The notes under the pieces were generated by a model. The model was not told the origin of the DNA. It was given only the letters and a program-made list of their open reading frames with translations, and searched no databases. This document shows positions 53,116 to 64,000 of a stretch of 64,000 nt of DNA, piece after piece. A program made the position numbers and the translations under genes. Source of the DNA: Protula sp. h YS-2021 (taxonomy: Eukaryota; Annelida; Polychaeta; Sabellida; Serpulidae). The stretch's first letter is position 1; each line of letters begins with the position of its first letter. The DNA is taken from contig OX457031.1 of assembly GCA_949752745.1 (NCBI GenBank), positions 25,496,081 to 25,560,080 on the forward strand. The letters run 5' to 3'.

Positions 53116-56100
53116 ATTAACAATTAATGGATGAGAAAGTATTTTGAATGTCTATGACTCGCAGATTTTACTCCTCATTTCATGAACACATCCGTCATTA
53201 ATACAAAGACCTTCAGGAAAAAATTATATTGACATTTTACTAACGCAAATAATTTATTATAAAAGAAAAAAAAAGACAACTGGCATGATGCTGGCATTCT
53301 ATATGCAAGTTAAGCTGTAAATGGTTCGCAAACGCTACGCTATAATTGTTGCAAAATTGCACTTAAAAGAGCGCAAAATATCACAGAATATACACATATA
53401 TATTCCGGCCACAATATATAGCTACTGTAAAGCGTTTGTACAACTGTCCCGCCAATATCACCCCACCCTCCCCCGCCAAATACCGGAAATAATTTGATAT
53501 CAATTAAATAATTTCACATTTACCAACCTGCCGTTGATAATTTGCTAGTAAAAACCAAGAATACTTCAACATCCTGTCATTATTCTACCAGCATATTAGT
53601 TTGTGGCAATTACGTGACAACCTGAGAGTGACTGTAATTTACTGCACTGCACCATATAGTCAATTTACTCTGCTGTCGAGATGTCTCCGTACCTTTATTT
53701 GTTATTTGACAAGGTTTTGTATGCTTTGCAATTTGTAATCAACTGATGGTAGGATGTAGGTGTTTTATAAATATCATCCTCTGTGACTTGCAACAAAGAA
53801 AAAGAGTTTAAAAGTGAAACTCTATGAACATGAAAGCTGCGATAAGGGCCCATGTATGAACTCTCTACACAAAACACACGGGTATAAAATGAGACCGCAA
53901 GTTTGAAAAAGTGGGTGCCCTCTCCAGTGAAGTCTGCCCACTGCTTTCGTTTTCTTTCTTTTGAGTATCACATTCTAAATTTAACTTTATTGAAAGTGTT
54001 GGAAAGTAGATTTTTCTCAGGCGAATTTTTTTCTGGAATATTCTTCCAGTGCCAAACAAATCCTAAAATTACCTCCACTGGTACAACCGATGCGCCTTTA
54101 TCTGCCTGTTTGATGCCCAACAAGGGCAAACGATATTGACTATTTCCGCTATCTTAATAAAATACTCTTCAGGCGAGGGCAATTCACCAATTAGACATGA
54201 TGAATCAAGAGTGACCAGTCTACTACAGGCTGCAGGGACCAGATTTGTAAACGTCTCTCAGAACGATAGCGTCCATTCGAGCCTAATAGAATAAGCTACA
54301 GAACTAAATTTGAAATTTGAAAAAATAATAAGGACATAAAGAAAAGAAAAACTGTTTTCTCATCTCAATTTTTACGAAAATTCGCACTGGCAACAGGAGA
54401 TCGTTTTTCTTCTTTTTTTTAAACACCAGGCTCAACGTTTTTATTTGTTGACCCCCCTCCCCCCACCCCAGTAAACATTGTGAAGTTGCACCAACGTTGG
54501 ATATACATAACACCCGATGTAGGATCAACGCCGGCTTTTGGGTTATAGATTATCCGACGATAATTGACGCTCAAACTTGAGCATTCTTGGAAGTCACATA
54601 TTTTAGTCCTCCTTTTAGCTTATTTTTGAAATTACCTGTCATTACTGCCATTTGAAGTAAGCAATAACATGATGGAATTGTTTGGTTGAGCTCTACATCG
54701 TCGATTTTTCAACGTCTATGGAACGTCAATTTGCTCATGTCTATTCAAAGTTATACCAAAAAAGGGGAAAGGAGAGTTAGGTTTTGCTGTGACCAAATGC
54801 AACGTCTAAATAGCGTTGCTCGTCTAGCATCCAAACAAGGATGCTACTCAACCTCTATTCAACGGTGTGCCAATGACGTTTCTCAGACGTTGGTCTATGG
54901 TCGTAGCGAACCACAACTGTATTACTACCAGATTTAATGTTGTGATTTGTTCAGGCCAATATTTCAGTCTCAACTTGACGCAATATAGACGCCGGAATGT
55001 TTCCTGGGCCTTTAACACTTTTTTTAAGTTCTTTCCCCGCAAAATATGGTGTAATTTTATTGATAAAACGTTTATATATGGATAAAAAAATCAAATGTGA
55101 ACAATTGCTTTAAATGGAAAATTAGACGAGTACTTTTTAAAACCAGAAACGTTCTAACGTAGTCACGAGATTTCATTTTGTTAAAGCAATTTAGTGTTCA
55201 TGAATTTGGGACCCAAACATACCGGGGTCTAAATGAACAAGGTATAGTTCGCTATTTCAGGACAAAGCCAACGCAACACAAGCATCAGATGTTTCGAGAC
55301 AGTCATTTTTTTTCTGTAGGCAGATGAGATCTGGTGTGCCATTAATCAAACTGATAATAAGAATGAATTCCGATCACTTTCTCCACGCCCACAAGGGACG
55401 GGTGTGCTACCGTTGATTACCAACTTTCGTGGTACGTTCCAAGTATTAGCATTTGGCTATAAAAGTGAGATATCCTTGCGGATTTTTTTTTCTTCGGAAT
55501 GGTTATGTGCAACAAACCGATGTAGTTATTCTGAGTAAATAATATTTAATAATCATCAATTGTATCAAATATCATTTTTCTAACATTTATCTCCTCATCT
55601 GGACAATAACGATTTTAAAATGTTGCCTATAACTTTTGGTGGACGCCAGAATCGTAAATATGGCTGCTGAGTCTCAGTGAAATGTTCAGCACCAACTCCA
55701 GAAAAAAGTGGCATTCCGGGCGACGATCAATTGAAGAAATGAAAAAGAAAAGCGGCCTTTTGAACTGGTTATACTGGGTGATTGTGATACCTTTCAGAAA
55801 CACCCTGCTTTATACTGAGTACGATGTGGTACATTTCAGACAACTTTCATCGCCAGCACCTGATAAAAAATCGGACAAAACGGCGTTTCGTTGATTTTTT
55901 TTTCCGACCGAATGTAGTGGACCAAATGTCGTCGTGCTTTATCACGTCGAAATAAATGCTATGGATTCATTACAAGTGGTAGTCACACATTCTGACAAAA
56001 CTCCATTTACAGAGCTTTCTGCTATAGAAAAATTCCTGTATGATATATTCCCTCGTATAAGAAGCAGACAAACAGCAAATTCTTTATTATTTGTTATTTT

Positions 56101-56413
56101 TCACATTCTTTGAAAAACTGCCTAATTAAATGCTATTTTAAAAAATAAAATAATTTGTTTGCTGCAGTGGTGCTAAGTCTTAGATTTAATTTCAGCCTGT
56201 TAATATCTAAAAACGAAAGGATTTCACTGCATTTCTTTGAGAAATACGAAAGCCTTTTGTGGAATCATTCCTTTCAAATTTCCTTCAGACATAACTTTCC
56301 GCCGACAGAACGTTTCCCACCTTTCATCTGAGAAAACCATTTGTATCTATTGCCCGGATATGGTGATTAATCGAGACGGGTCAGTACAATGGTTAAGTCA
56401 CATAAGGACAGGT

Positions 56414-56522
56414 GTCTCCAGGGAACCATACAGCGAAATGAATGCACCACTGCATGGCTGTCTCCAAGGAACCGTAAAGCTAAGCAAAGGTCTTTCTTCG
56501 GGGTGCTGGTTTCCATAGCAAC
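56414..56522. promoter_or_regulatory. Cluster of RFX X-box-like motifs
   Basis: GTTTCCATAGCAAC at 56509-56522 is a full X-box match. GTCTCCAGGGAAC at 56414 and GTCTCCAAGGAACC at 56460 are weaker relatives, spaced 46 and 49 bp apart. A further near match GTTTCCATAGTTAC lies at 51193-51206. Confidence 0.4.
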
Positions 56523-56804
56523 GTGTGAAGCGGAGTAGTGAGATGGTAGATTAGGAGCTACACAAAAAACAATGAGTGGATTGCATGTTGGGTGGAAGCG
56601 CATTATATTGTGGGTGCCAAGATTTCCATGTCACGGAACAAGTCGAAGGAATGTATTATACCGCCGCACCACGCAGACATAACAGATTTTAGGAAATGTT
56701 TCAATATCCTCTCTAAAATATATAGACAGTGCATTCGCCGTGAAGTTTTTTTTTCAGTAATATTCGGGCGCTAAATTCCTACTTTGTGATGCGTTTGAGG
56801 TGTT

Positions 56805-57030
56805 TCGTGTATGATAATGCAAGCGCCGAAGGCACGGGCGCAAAGCTTTCACGATGAATTTATCCTCTGAAACGTCATTTCAGTACTTTTTTGGTCTTGA
56901 TATTTTAGCTGTTCGATATCTTTTTTTTTACTCGAAAATTTTTAGACCAAGCCGGGTCACTTTTTATTATTTTACTTGGGATTGTAATGGCCCAGCCGGG
57001 TAATGGAAAACAAAGTAATTTTTTCTCACG
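56805..57030 (-). repeat. Dispersed repeat, copy 3, inverted
   Basis: The reverse complement contains AAAGTGACCCGGC, TTGGTCTAAAAATTTTCGAG and TTTGCGCCCGTGCCTTCGGC GCTTGCAT (two parts), in the same order as copies 1 and 2. Confidence 0.5.
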
Positions 57031-59369
57031 CCTGGCAACAACTGAATAACATTTCTTTCGTTTTTTTTTAAGTGAGGCACTATGGTAATTTCTGGCTTAA
57101 GTTTAATATATACCATTGGTATTCAAACCTTAGAAAAACGACAGAAACGCTAGCACCCATAGGTTTTTCACAAAGACAGGAAGAGTGACTTTATACTGCG
57201 CATCACTGGGGTGCTAATTGCATAACATTAACATCCCAGACGGTGAGACCATGTGGCAAGGGGTTATCATAACCGATCGCCATTTGGTGACATGTCACAA
57301 TTTATTAGGATTTACCAAACCTAAAAAAAAAAAAAAGGGACAGATATTTCCAAGATCCTTATTTGGTTATTAGGAATACTGCTATTGTTGTCTTGTAAAG
57401 GAACAATAGATAAATAGTTATACCAAATTTAACAGCGATTTGATCAAATAATTTTCAGCTTGTGAACATTCAGTTAATGTACGAAACGTTTTAAAAATCC
57501 ACCATTCCGTCACACTCTGGGACCGATCTATCGCCAAAAGATAATAATAATTTATAAAAAAAATTGGTACAGGTTCACCGCACACACATTATCGAGGCGA
57601 TCTTGATATGCTGCTGGAATCGAAATAAAACCTTACAAGTTCCAATAATTTAAGCATGTGGACGGTCCATTCTGGGGTCAAGCGCCAACAAAAAAAGTAA
57701 CAGATTTGCGGAAGAACATCTCAGGAATATCCACATACATTATTGGCATTCATCGGACCAAACCGAGGAGGAGTAGGATAAAGAAAACCTGTAACACATA
57801 TCACACATTCAAATATACGGGGGGGTGTCCGCAGAAATAAAGTCGGATGGCAAAAAGTAAAGAGACGTGAGGTGGGGCGGGGGGGGGGGGGGTTGGGAGA
57901 TGGTTGTCGTGCAATATTTAAACTGTCAGGTTGCGTCAAATACGGTTTTACTATACATAGAAACCGCCAACAAAGAAAAAAGATTTTTTTTCGAGTTGAT
58001 TGTGTTATAATTTGATTACTCCAATAAATGCATTTGTGAGGATGCAGAGGTACCTAGTTAGAGTCACTATTCATCTAAATACGTGCACAGATGCAAAACA
58101 CCGTAAAAGGTTTAGTCATGTGCAGAAGCCCGGGGGATCGAGGTAGTGCCCTTAGGTCCCTGTACCGTGCTAAAATTACACTGATGCGTAAGAGCGGATG
58201 GTAATGCAAATGCTGGGGTAGAATTAGTGTTTTCCTTTCCCCTTTATTACAACAAAATCTCATTTACATGCCAGTAATTAGTGCAAATAAATTTTGACTT
58301 TAATGTTTATTGCCAGTTTCTTTTGATGGACTACATTTGAACCTGAGGCATTTTCAGTAATGATCATTGTTGCTTTTCACTTTTGTTTTAACGATTACTC
58401 GGCGTTTCTTTGTCTGGCCCTAAGATTTTTTTTCTACACGAAAGAGTTTCAAATATGGACAAAACTTTCATTTTTTGTTGTCGTTGTGGAGAATTTAAAA
58501 TTTTCTAAAATTTTGTTAAATTTTATTTCAGCTGTGGACAGCTTCTGCAGACAAAATTGATACAAAACTTATCAATCTCTATTGTCTGCAAATCACAAAG
58601 ACCAAAACTTATAGAGATCGCCGAGGCCTCAAATGGGAAGAAAACCTCCAAATGGCAATGTTTACATAAACAAGACAACGGCAAAATTGCCTAAATTAGA
58701 CAGGATAATACCATTCAGCACCTCTCAAGCACTATCCTTTTCCCATTTAGTCTGCTTTCACCCTTCTGTGGAATTCCATACCCCTGCTACTCCTCCTCAC
58801 ACCCCTCCCCCTCCCCTCCCCCTCCAAGCCCAATCACTAACAACGAGGCGGCTTTCTCGTGTTGGGCCCCGAGGCTGTTTCACTTATCTCCTTCAACAAA
58901 TGGCCAGCAATTAAACAAAGGAAGATAGAAAAGCAGTTATAACAAAGCCATAGAGATGTCCATTCCGCACGCGCGTGTGCCATTGACAATGATGTGTTCT
59001 GAGTCGCGGCCAGTTACATCCCGTTTTGTTTTGTTATCTCCACTTTTTATATGAAGAAATTCGTGAAAAAACGGGCTAAAGACGCGATATTTTCTATGAT
59101 CCATGTAGTATTTATTTAACACAGGGACACGAATCCAATGGATTGGCTCAAAGCATAAACGTTTTGTTACCATTTGTTAAACATGTTTGGGAAACCGAAA
59201 AAGATCCAATGCATATTTTGAAAACATCCCAAGCAATGAGAAGAATGGAAACAAAACTGCTGCATTTTGCTATAGCTTTAACACACGGCTATGTGAACAC
59301 CTCCCTCCACAACGATGCCGAATTTCTACATTACTATCATCCACTACCATGCTAACTTCTACATTTTTA

Positions 59370-59930
59370 GTTATGACGCCGATTACCTTTTTTATCTAAT
59401 TATAGCGCCGATTTACTTTCGTTCGCTTATGACGCCGATCTCTTTTTTAACCCGTTATGACGCTGATCCTCTTTTTTTAACGTTTCGATGCGATCTCCTT
59501 TTCTACCCGCTATGATGCCGATCTCCTTTTTTTTCACCCGATTAAGATGACGATCTCTTTTATTGCCCGCTTATGACCCCGATTACCTTTTTTTCATCTA
59601 ATTATTGCGTCGATTTGTATTCGCTCGCTTATGACGCCGTTGTCTTTTTTAACCCATTATGATGCCGATCTCCTTTATTACCCACTATGATGCCAATCTC
59701 CTTTTTAACCCGCTTATGACGTCGATCCCTTTTTTCGCCCGCTATGATTCCGATCCCTTTTTTTCGCCCACTATGATGCCGATCCCCTTTTTTCGCCAGC
59801 TATGATGCCGATCCCTTTTTTGCGTCCGCTATGATCCGATCTCATTTTCCCACCCATTTATTTTTTTTAATCCAGTTATCGTATCGATCTCCCGTTTGTC
59901 CCTCTCATATGGTGCCCAACTTCTTTTTTC
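59370..59930 (+). repeat. Degenerate tandem array, period about 33-40 bp
   Basis: The words CGCTATGATGCCGATCTCCT followed by TTTTTT.. and CACCC or ACCCG recur about 15 times with many changes. No coding meaning. Confidence 0.85.
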
Positions 59931-61583
59931 ACCTGCTACAAAACAGAATTTATCCTTTTCCATCCTCACGATCTGTATTTTTTCCTTTTCCAATATGAAT
60001 CTCCAATTGGTTTTTGTCAATGCAAGGATCATAAACCATGAAAGGGATTCGCATTGCTACGAACAAGTCTTGCTTCATCACGGGTGTCAAAGACCAAATA
60101 TTTTACTGTACAAGTGGTGCCGACGATATTTCATCGAATGCTTCTACAGTAGTGAGGAAAATCGATGAATAAATTTTAACCGAACGGCCATTCTAAGAGA
60201 AAACAAGCGTTTTCTTTATTTATTTACTTATTTATTTATTTGTTTACTAACAGCGCAGTAACAAGGCAGATATTCCACTTTTTTCAATTTTGTCAGCCCG
60301 TTTTCCGCCCTTTCTCTACAAAAAAAGTTTTATTTTAACGTTGTTTGGCAATAACATTTAATGTTATTAGCAGTATGACGTATGCATTTTTGCGCACACA
60401 ACTAACTCTGCATTTTTGCCATCACTTTATTCCAGCCAAAACACTGATCAGATCCAACGAAAATACTAGGAAATCAGAAATGGCATTTTTTTTCAAGTTG
60501 CAGCGCTGGTTTGGCTCAATAAAGCACAAATTGCATGACAAACTTGGCATTCATTTACATGATAAACGCGGATGCAATTGAGCGATATTACAGTCAAATT
60601 GAGGATGAGGTTACCTTGTGAGATGAGTGCGCAGGGGGATAGGAAGCACTCTTTTCAAAGACCAGAACTGAAACCACATACACTGTACATCCTTTTACTA
60701 TATATTTAGAAAAATGTAAAACGAGAATTACACAGCAACATTGTTTATGCGTGATCCATGCGAAGCTACAGTTAAATATGCTTAACAGATACACATGCAA
60801 CTTGTTCTATATTGAATACACACCAAAAAAATAAAAAAAAGAAGACTAAATTTTATTTCTCAATTTAACTTGCAAGTGTTAAATACGTGTCACTCACTGG
60901 CAAAAAATACTATTGTTTTTATGCTGAACGACTACCCGAATGCTAGTGATAGTGAAGGGCACATACATATATAGGTGCTGCATACATACAGATGCTAAAA
61001 TGTAAATAAAAATATTACCCTCGAATATTTGTCGAAAACACAACTCAGTATGAAATTTAAGTGGTATTGAGAATTTCTTACTGTTATTTATTTATTTATT
61101 TACTTATTTATCATACTTTAATTAATTTATATATTACAAAATGTAGCAAAAATTCATTGCGATAATCCTTAAACTAATTCCCAGAATCAAAACAGAGCGA
61201 AGTTGAAAACCGTTTGCTATTGCTTTGACAAAACGCTTTCATTCAACAAAGCAAACACTTGTTCTGGACTTAGGGTAAAGTCAGAAACTCTGTAAAACCA
61301 ATTTACAGGAAGAATTATTGTTCAATCCACATAATGTATTGTCATTTTCATGGGCAATATCTTCGGTGTTATTTTTAGCTGCGGTGTGGTAATTGGGATG
61401 AAACTGGCTGTCAAGGCCTTGGTTTTATAAACTGAAACTGCGTCCTCACTCGTTTTACGGAATTTCGATAAAATATATGGTGGTTTAACATGTGACGTGT
61501 TATCTACCAACATACAGTCTGATTTGGAAAAGAAAAGCCATTCAGTCCATTAATCCTAACAGTCAAATGTGGAAAAATTTGAC

Positions 61584-61611
61584 GTTATATACAGCAGAAA
61601 CTGTATATAAC
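61584..61611. repeat. Perfect 11-bp inverted repeat
   Basis: GTTATATACAG and CTGTATATAAC around a 6-nt loop. Confidence 0.8.
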
Positions 61612-62774
61612 TCCGAATCGAGAACACCGTTTCCTTAAAAACAAGCTATGCTGGATTTGATAAGAGATTCTCCCTTGATTGGGGGTGTTCATTAACGGAT
61701 GTTTTATTGCAATTCCATAATTATTAACGCCCAGCCACCTTTCTTCTGGGAAACCTCATGACTATACTGGGGATTAATTTGCCCTGATCAACTTCTATTT
61801 CTCCTATGCCAATAAAAAGTAATCCGGATGGGACTGCTATTCTATTAAAAATATCTCGGAGCCGTTTCGAAATTAGAATATATTAATGTCGCTGGTTGCA
61901 TTTTACAGGGTCGAAAATGGGAAAAACTGACCTAAAAAAAGAGCTCCATGGAACTTTTTTCTAATCTTCTCGGACGGATCTGCACGGCTCATTAATTCTT
62001 TTCTGTTAGCGAACCATCGAGGGTATCCCTTTGCATGATTGGATAAAGCAGCGTCGACTTGAGCCGTTGGGCAAAGAAGTCCGAAACGTAAGCACACAGA
62101 TGGTGGTCGTGATACTCGCCATTTAAGTTTTGAGCGCTACAGTTGTCTTTTTTCCCAGGGCCATTTAATAGGAAACAGGACCCATCCCCCTTGCTCTCCC
62201 CGTCCTTTCTTTACCAACGCAAGTGGTCGAAAAAAAATATAATTCGCGCAAATTTTTAGGTTTTCAATCGGGGATGATTGCGTGACGTGCGCACACACCT
62301 CTTAGCACTAATAACAATAATAAGGTTACCGGCGCATTTATTGAGTTATGGAGAACGCATTGTCACTGCTCATTGTGCCGTTATTGTCACTCTTCAGTAT
62401 TTTGCGTTATGACATAACACAGCGTCTGTCTTGGATTTAACCAAAAACGATGCTACCCCATCAATAGCAGGTATGCCCTCCTGCATCGAAAAAAATTCAC
62501 TTTTTTATCCCAAGACCGATATGTGACGAAGAAACACTTTTTAATATCTTTAGCAAACTTGGCCCTTTTTTCCTCGAGCTATTTTAAAGTCTGGTGACTC
62601 GCAGAATTCTCTCAGTCCTGCACACAGATTGGTTCTGAAACGTTGAAACAAGATCGTTTTAACGACATATCATAACTCTGACGTCGATCTGACATCGGAA
62701 ATCGAAACATCTGCCATGTACGACTGTTCGTCATTTTTGCTTTTTTTTCCACGAGGATAATTCAGACCATTATG

Positions 62775-63188
62775 GCCGGTGTCCCAGGATATCTTGGCCC
62801 CTCTAGGATATCCTCACTTCTAAGTGGCTCAGGGCTCTACCACAAAACCTTTGACCAATTTAGGAAAGCAAATCACAGAATGTGTACATTTCAAATATAA
62901 ACGGACATTACATTTCAGGTAATAAAATGTAGAACTTTAATCTGAACTTTTGTGGTGCCGTGGTTTATTTCATTCGCTCTTTTTGTACCATGCGATACTT
63001 CACCGCACAGGTTTCAGTACAGTGAGAAATTAAATGTATGAAATAATTCTTTTTAATTTTGTATCAACAGAGGGCCAAGATATCATAGGATAACTTGGCT
63101 TTCACAGGATGTGGGAGGGGAGGGGGGTGGAGGGGAGCAAGTTATTCTAGAAGGGGCTAAGACATTCTAGGACATCCTGCTGCACCGA
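62775..63188. mobile_element. Inverted-repeat element C, CCGGTGT / TCGGTGC ends
   Basis: Left end CCGGTGTCCCAGGATATCTT then GGCCCC; right end read inward TCGGTGCAGCAGGATGTCCT. Internal words AGGATATC, CCAAGATATC and CTAGGA.ATCC repeat in both orientations with a G-rich core at 63112-63138. The ends are less similar than in elements A and B. Confidence 0.5.
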
Positions 63189-64000
63189 TTCCAGTATAAC
63201 GCTTTAACGAGAACACTTAGAGTCCTTTCTAGAAGTACAGTCAAAAATGGCTTTACCTCATGAAACTGATCGGTGAAATTTCTCACAGTAAATTTTCAAT
63301 GACTCATTTTTGATGTTGAACTTAATAGCTGGACAGGTGTTTGTGGGTGCACTCATGCATTAAATTCGATGACAAGTGAAGTCAAATGGCCAACAAAAGT
63401 CATTTCTGAAAGCAGGTGAAAATTCAATTCCAGCCTTGTCTCGTTTTGTTTGAAGATCAAAAGCCAGAAGACGCCGAAACCCCGTTAGTCGTCACCCCCT
63501 ATAATACTGTCAAGTCATTTTCATCACATTACATTCTAACCTTACCCCTTAAATCTCAAAAAGCAATGATTTTGAATGAGTTTTTTTTTTTGCTGCTATA
63601 ACAACCGTTGTTCTTTCATATTTGGTATTGTCCATACAAGCAATTTAACTGATTTATTATCCCATCTGCAAAACAATGGCGGCAAGTGGAATGCGGAAGG
63701 ATAAAAAAAGAGCAATACGGGGCAACGATGCTCAGGCTCAGTGAAAACAAAAATCTACCGTTAGGGGTTTGGGTGTAGCTCCTAACTTCTGTATCTGTTT
63801 CATGATGTTCATGTAAAGTGAACGAATGCGAATAAAAGAAAATCATGTCAAGAAAATGGGTAATGCACAACTGGAACATTAAAAATTCTGCTCAAATACA
63901 AGTTGTTCAATATGTAAATCCGAAACAACGTCCACACCTCAATAACTATTTTAGCTCTCAATTTTCTGGAAAGAAAATCGAAAACCCGCACACGTTATTC

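Larger units (their letters stand above)
50850..64000 (-). other. Probable ZEB first intron (or upstream region)
   Basis: No coding exon was recognised on either strand. The expected basic first exon (RCKRRKQ-like) was not found, so it probably lies beyond 64000, as vertebrate ZEB first introns are very long. The stretch contains candidate regulatory clusters (51193, 52663-53115, 56414-56522), an approximate tandem array (59370-59930) and inverted-repeat element C. Confidence 0.5.

Noticed and set aside
54686..56518. Short frames (83 and 93 codons) in the 54.7-56.5 kb region
   Set aside because: No homology, no splice-consistent neighbours, and they overlap the X-box-like motifs.
63502..63512. 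TAATACTGTCA at 63502 as a miR-8 gene or target
   Set aside because: No foldable precursor is visible around it and it lies in probable intron; taken as chance.

Overview
This is a nuclear genomic window from an invertebrate animal. It has long introns, AT-rich intergenic DNA, many microsatellites and minisatellites, 10-25 nt poly-G runs and short inverted-repeat transposons. Two multi-exon protein genes can be read in full detail and they point at each other (tail to tail). The mix of an AVL9-type gene, a ZEB/zfh-1-type gene and miR-8/miR-200 seed sites fits a bilaterian. A lophotrochozoan such as a mollusc is my best guess, but the sequence alone does not prove it.

Layout. 1-3230: intergenic DNA or untranscribed 5' region with a dispersed repeat. 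3231-16519 (+): AVL9, 17 coding exons whose splice phases all agree, giving 889 residues; its 3'UTR runs to about 17.7 kb. 17.7-24.4 kb: convergent intergenic DNA with tandem repeats and microsatellites. About 24.4-29.7 kb: inferred long 3'UTR of the second gene. 29705-43044 (-): a ZEB/zfh-1 homologue in 13 well-supported coding exons, at least 1508 residues. It encodes an N-terminal C2H2 cluster, a very long disordered exon, a HQHERYLC-type finger, a homeodomain, a CtBP-binding motif and a C-terminal C2H2 cluster. A 33-nt exon at 50817-50849 probably continues it upstream. The start codon is not visible, so 50.85-64.0 kb is probably 5' intron (intron 1), with candidate regulatory clusters (CACCTG E-boxes, RFX X-boxes, a YY1-like site).

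What stands out. (1) Six perfect 8-mer miR-8/miR-200 sites lie downstream of the ZEB stop codon, one of them with a 13-nt match to miR-8. This is the ZEB/miR-200 regulatory circuit known from vertebrates and from zfh1/miR-8 in flies. (2) In AVL9, at least four of the sixteen 5' splice sites (exons 6, 8, 14, 16) are the seed of a tandem duplication that copies the exon end plus its donor. At exon 14 this became a 96-bp minisatellite with 14 copies of a GTAAGT donor. (3) Three inverted-repeat elements share TCCGGTGT-like ends but have different C-rich interiors.

AVL9 acts in late secretory traffic and ZEB is a nuclear repressor. Nothing here suggests that they work in one pathway; they are simply neighbours.
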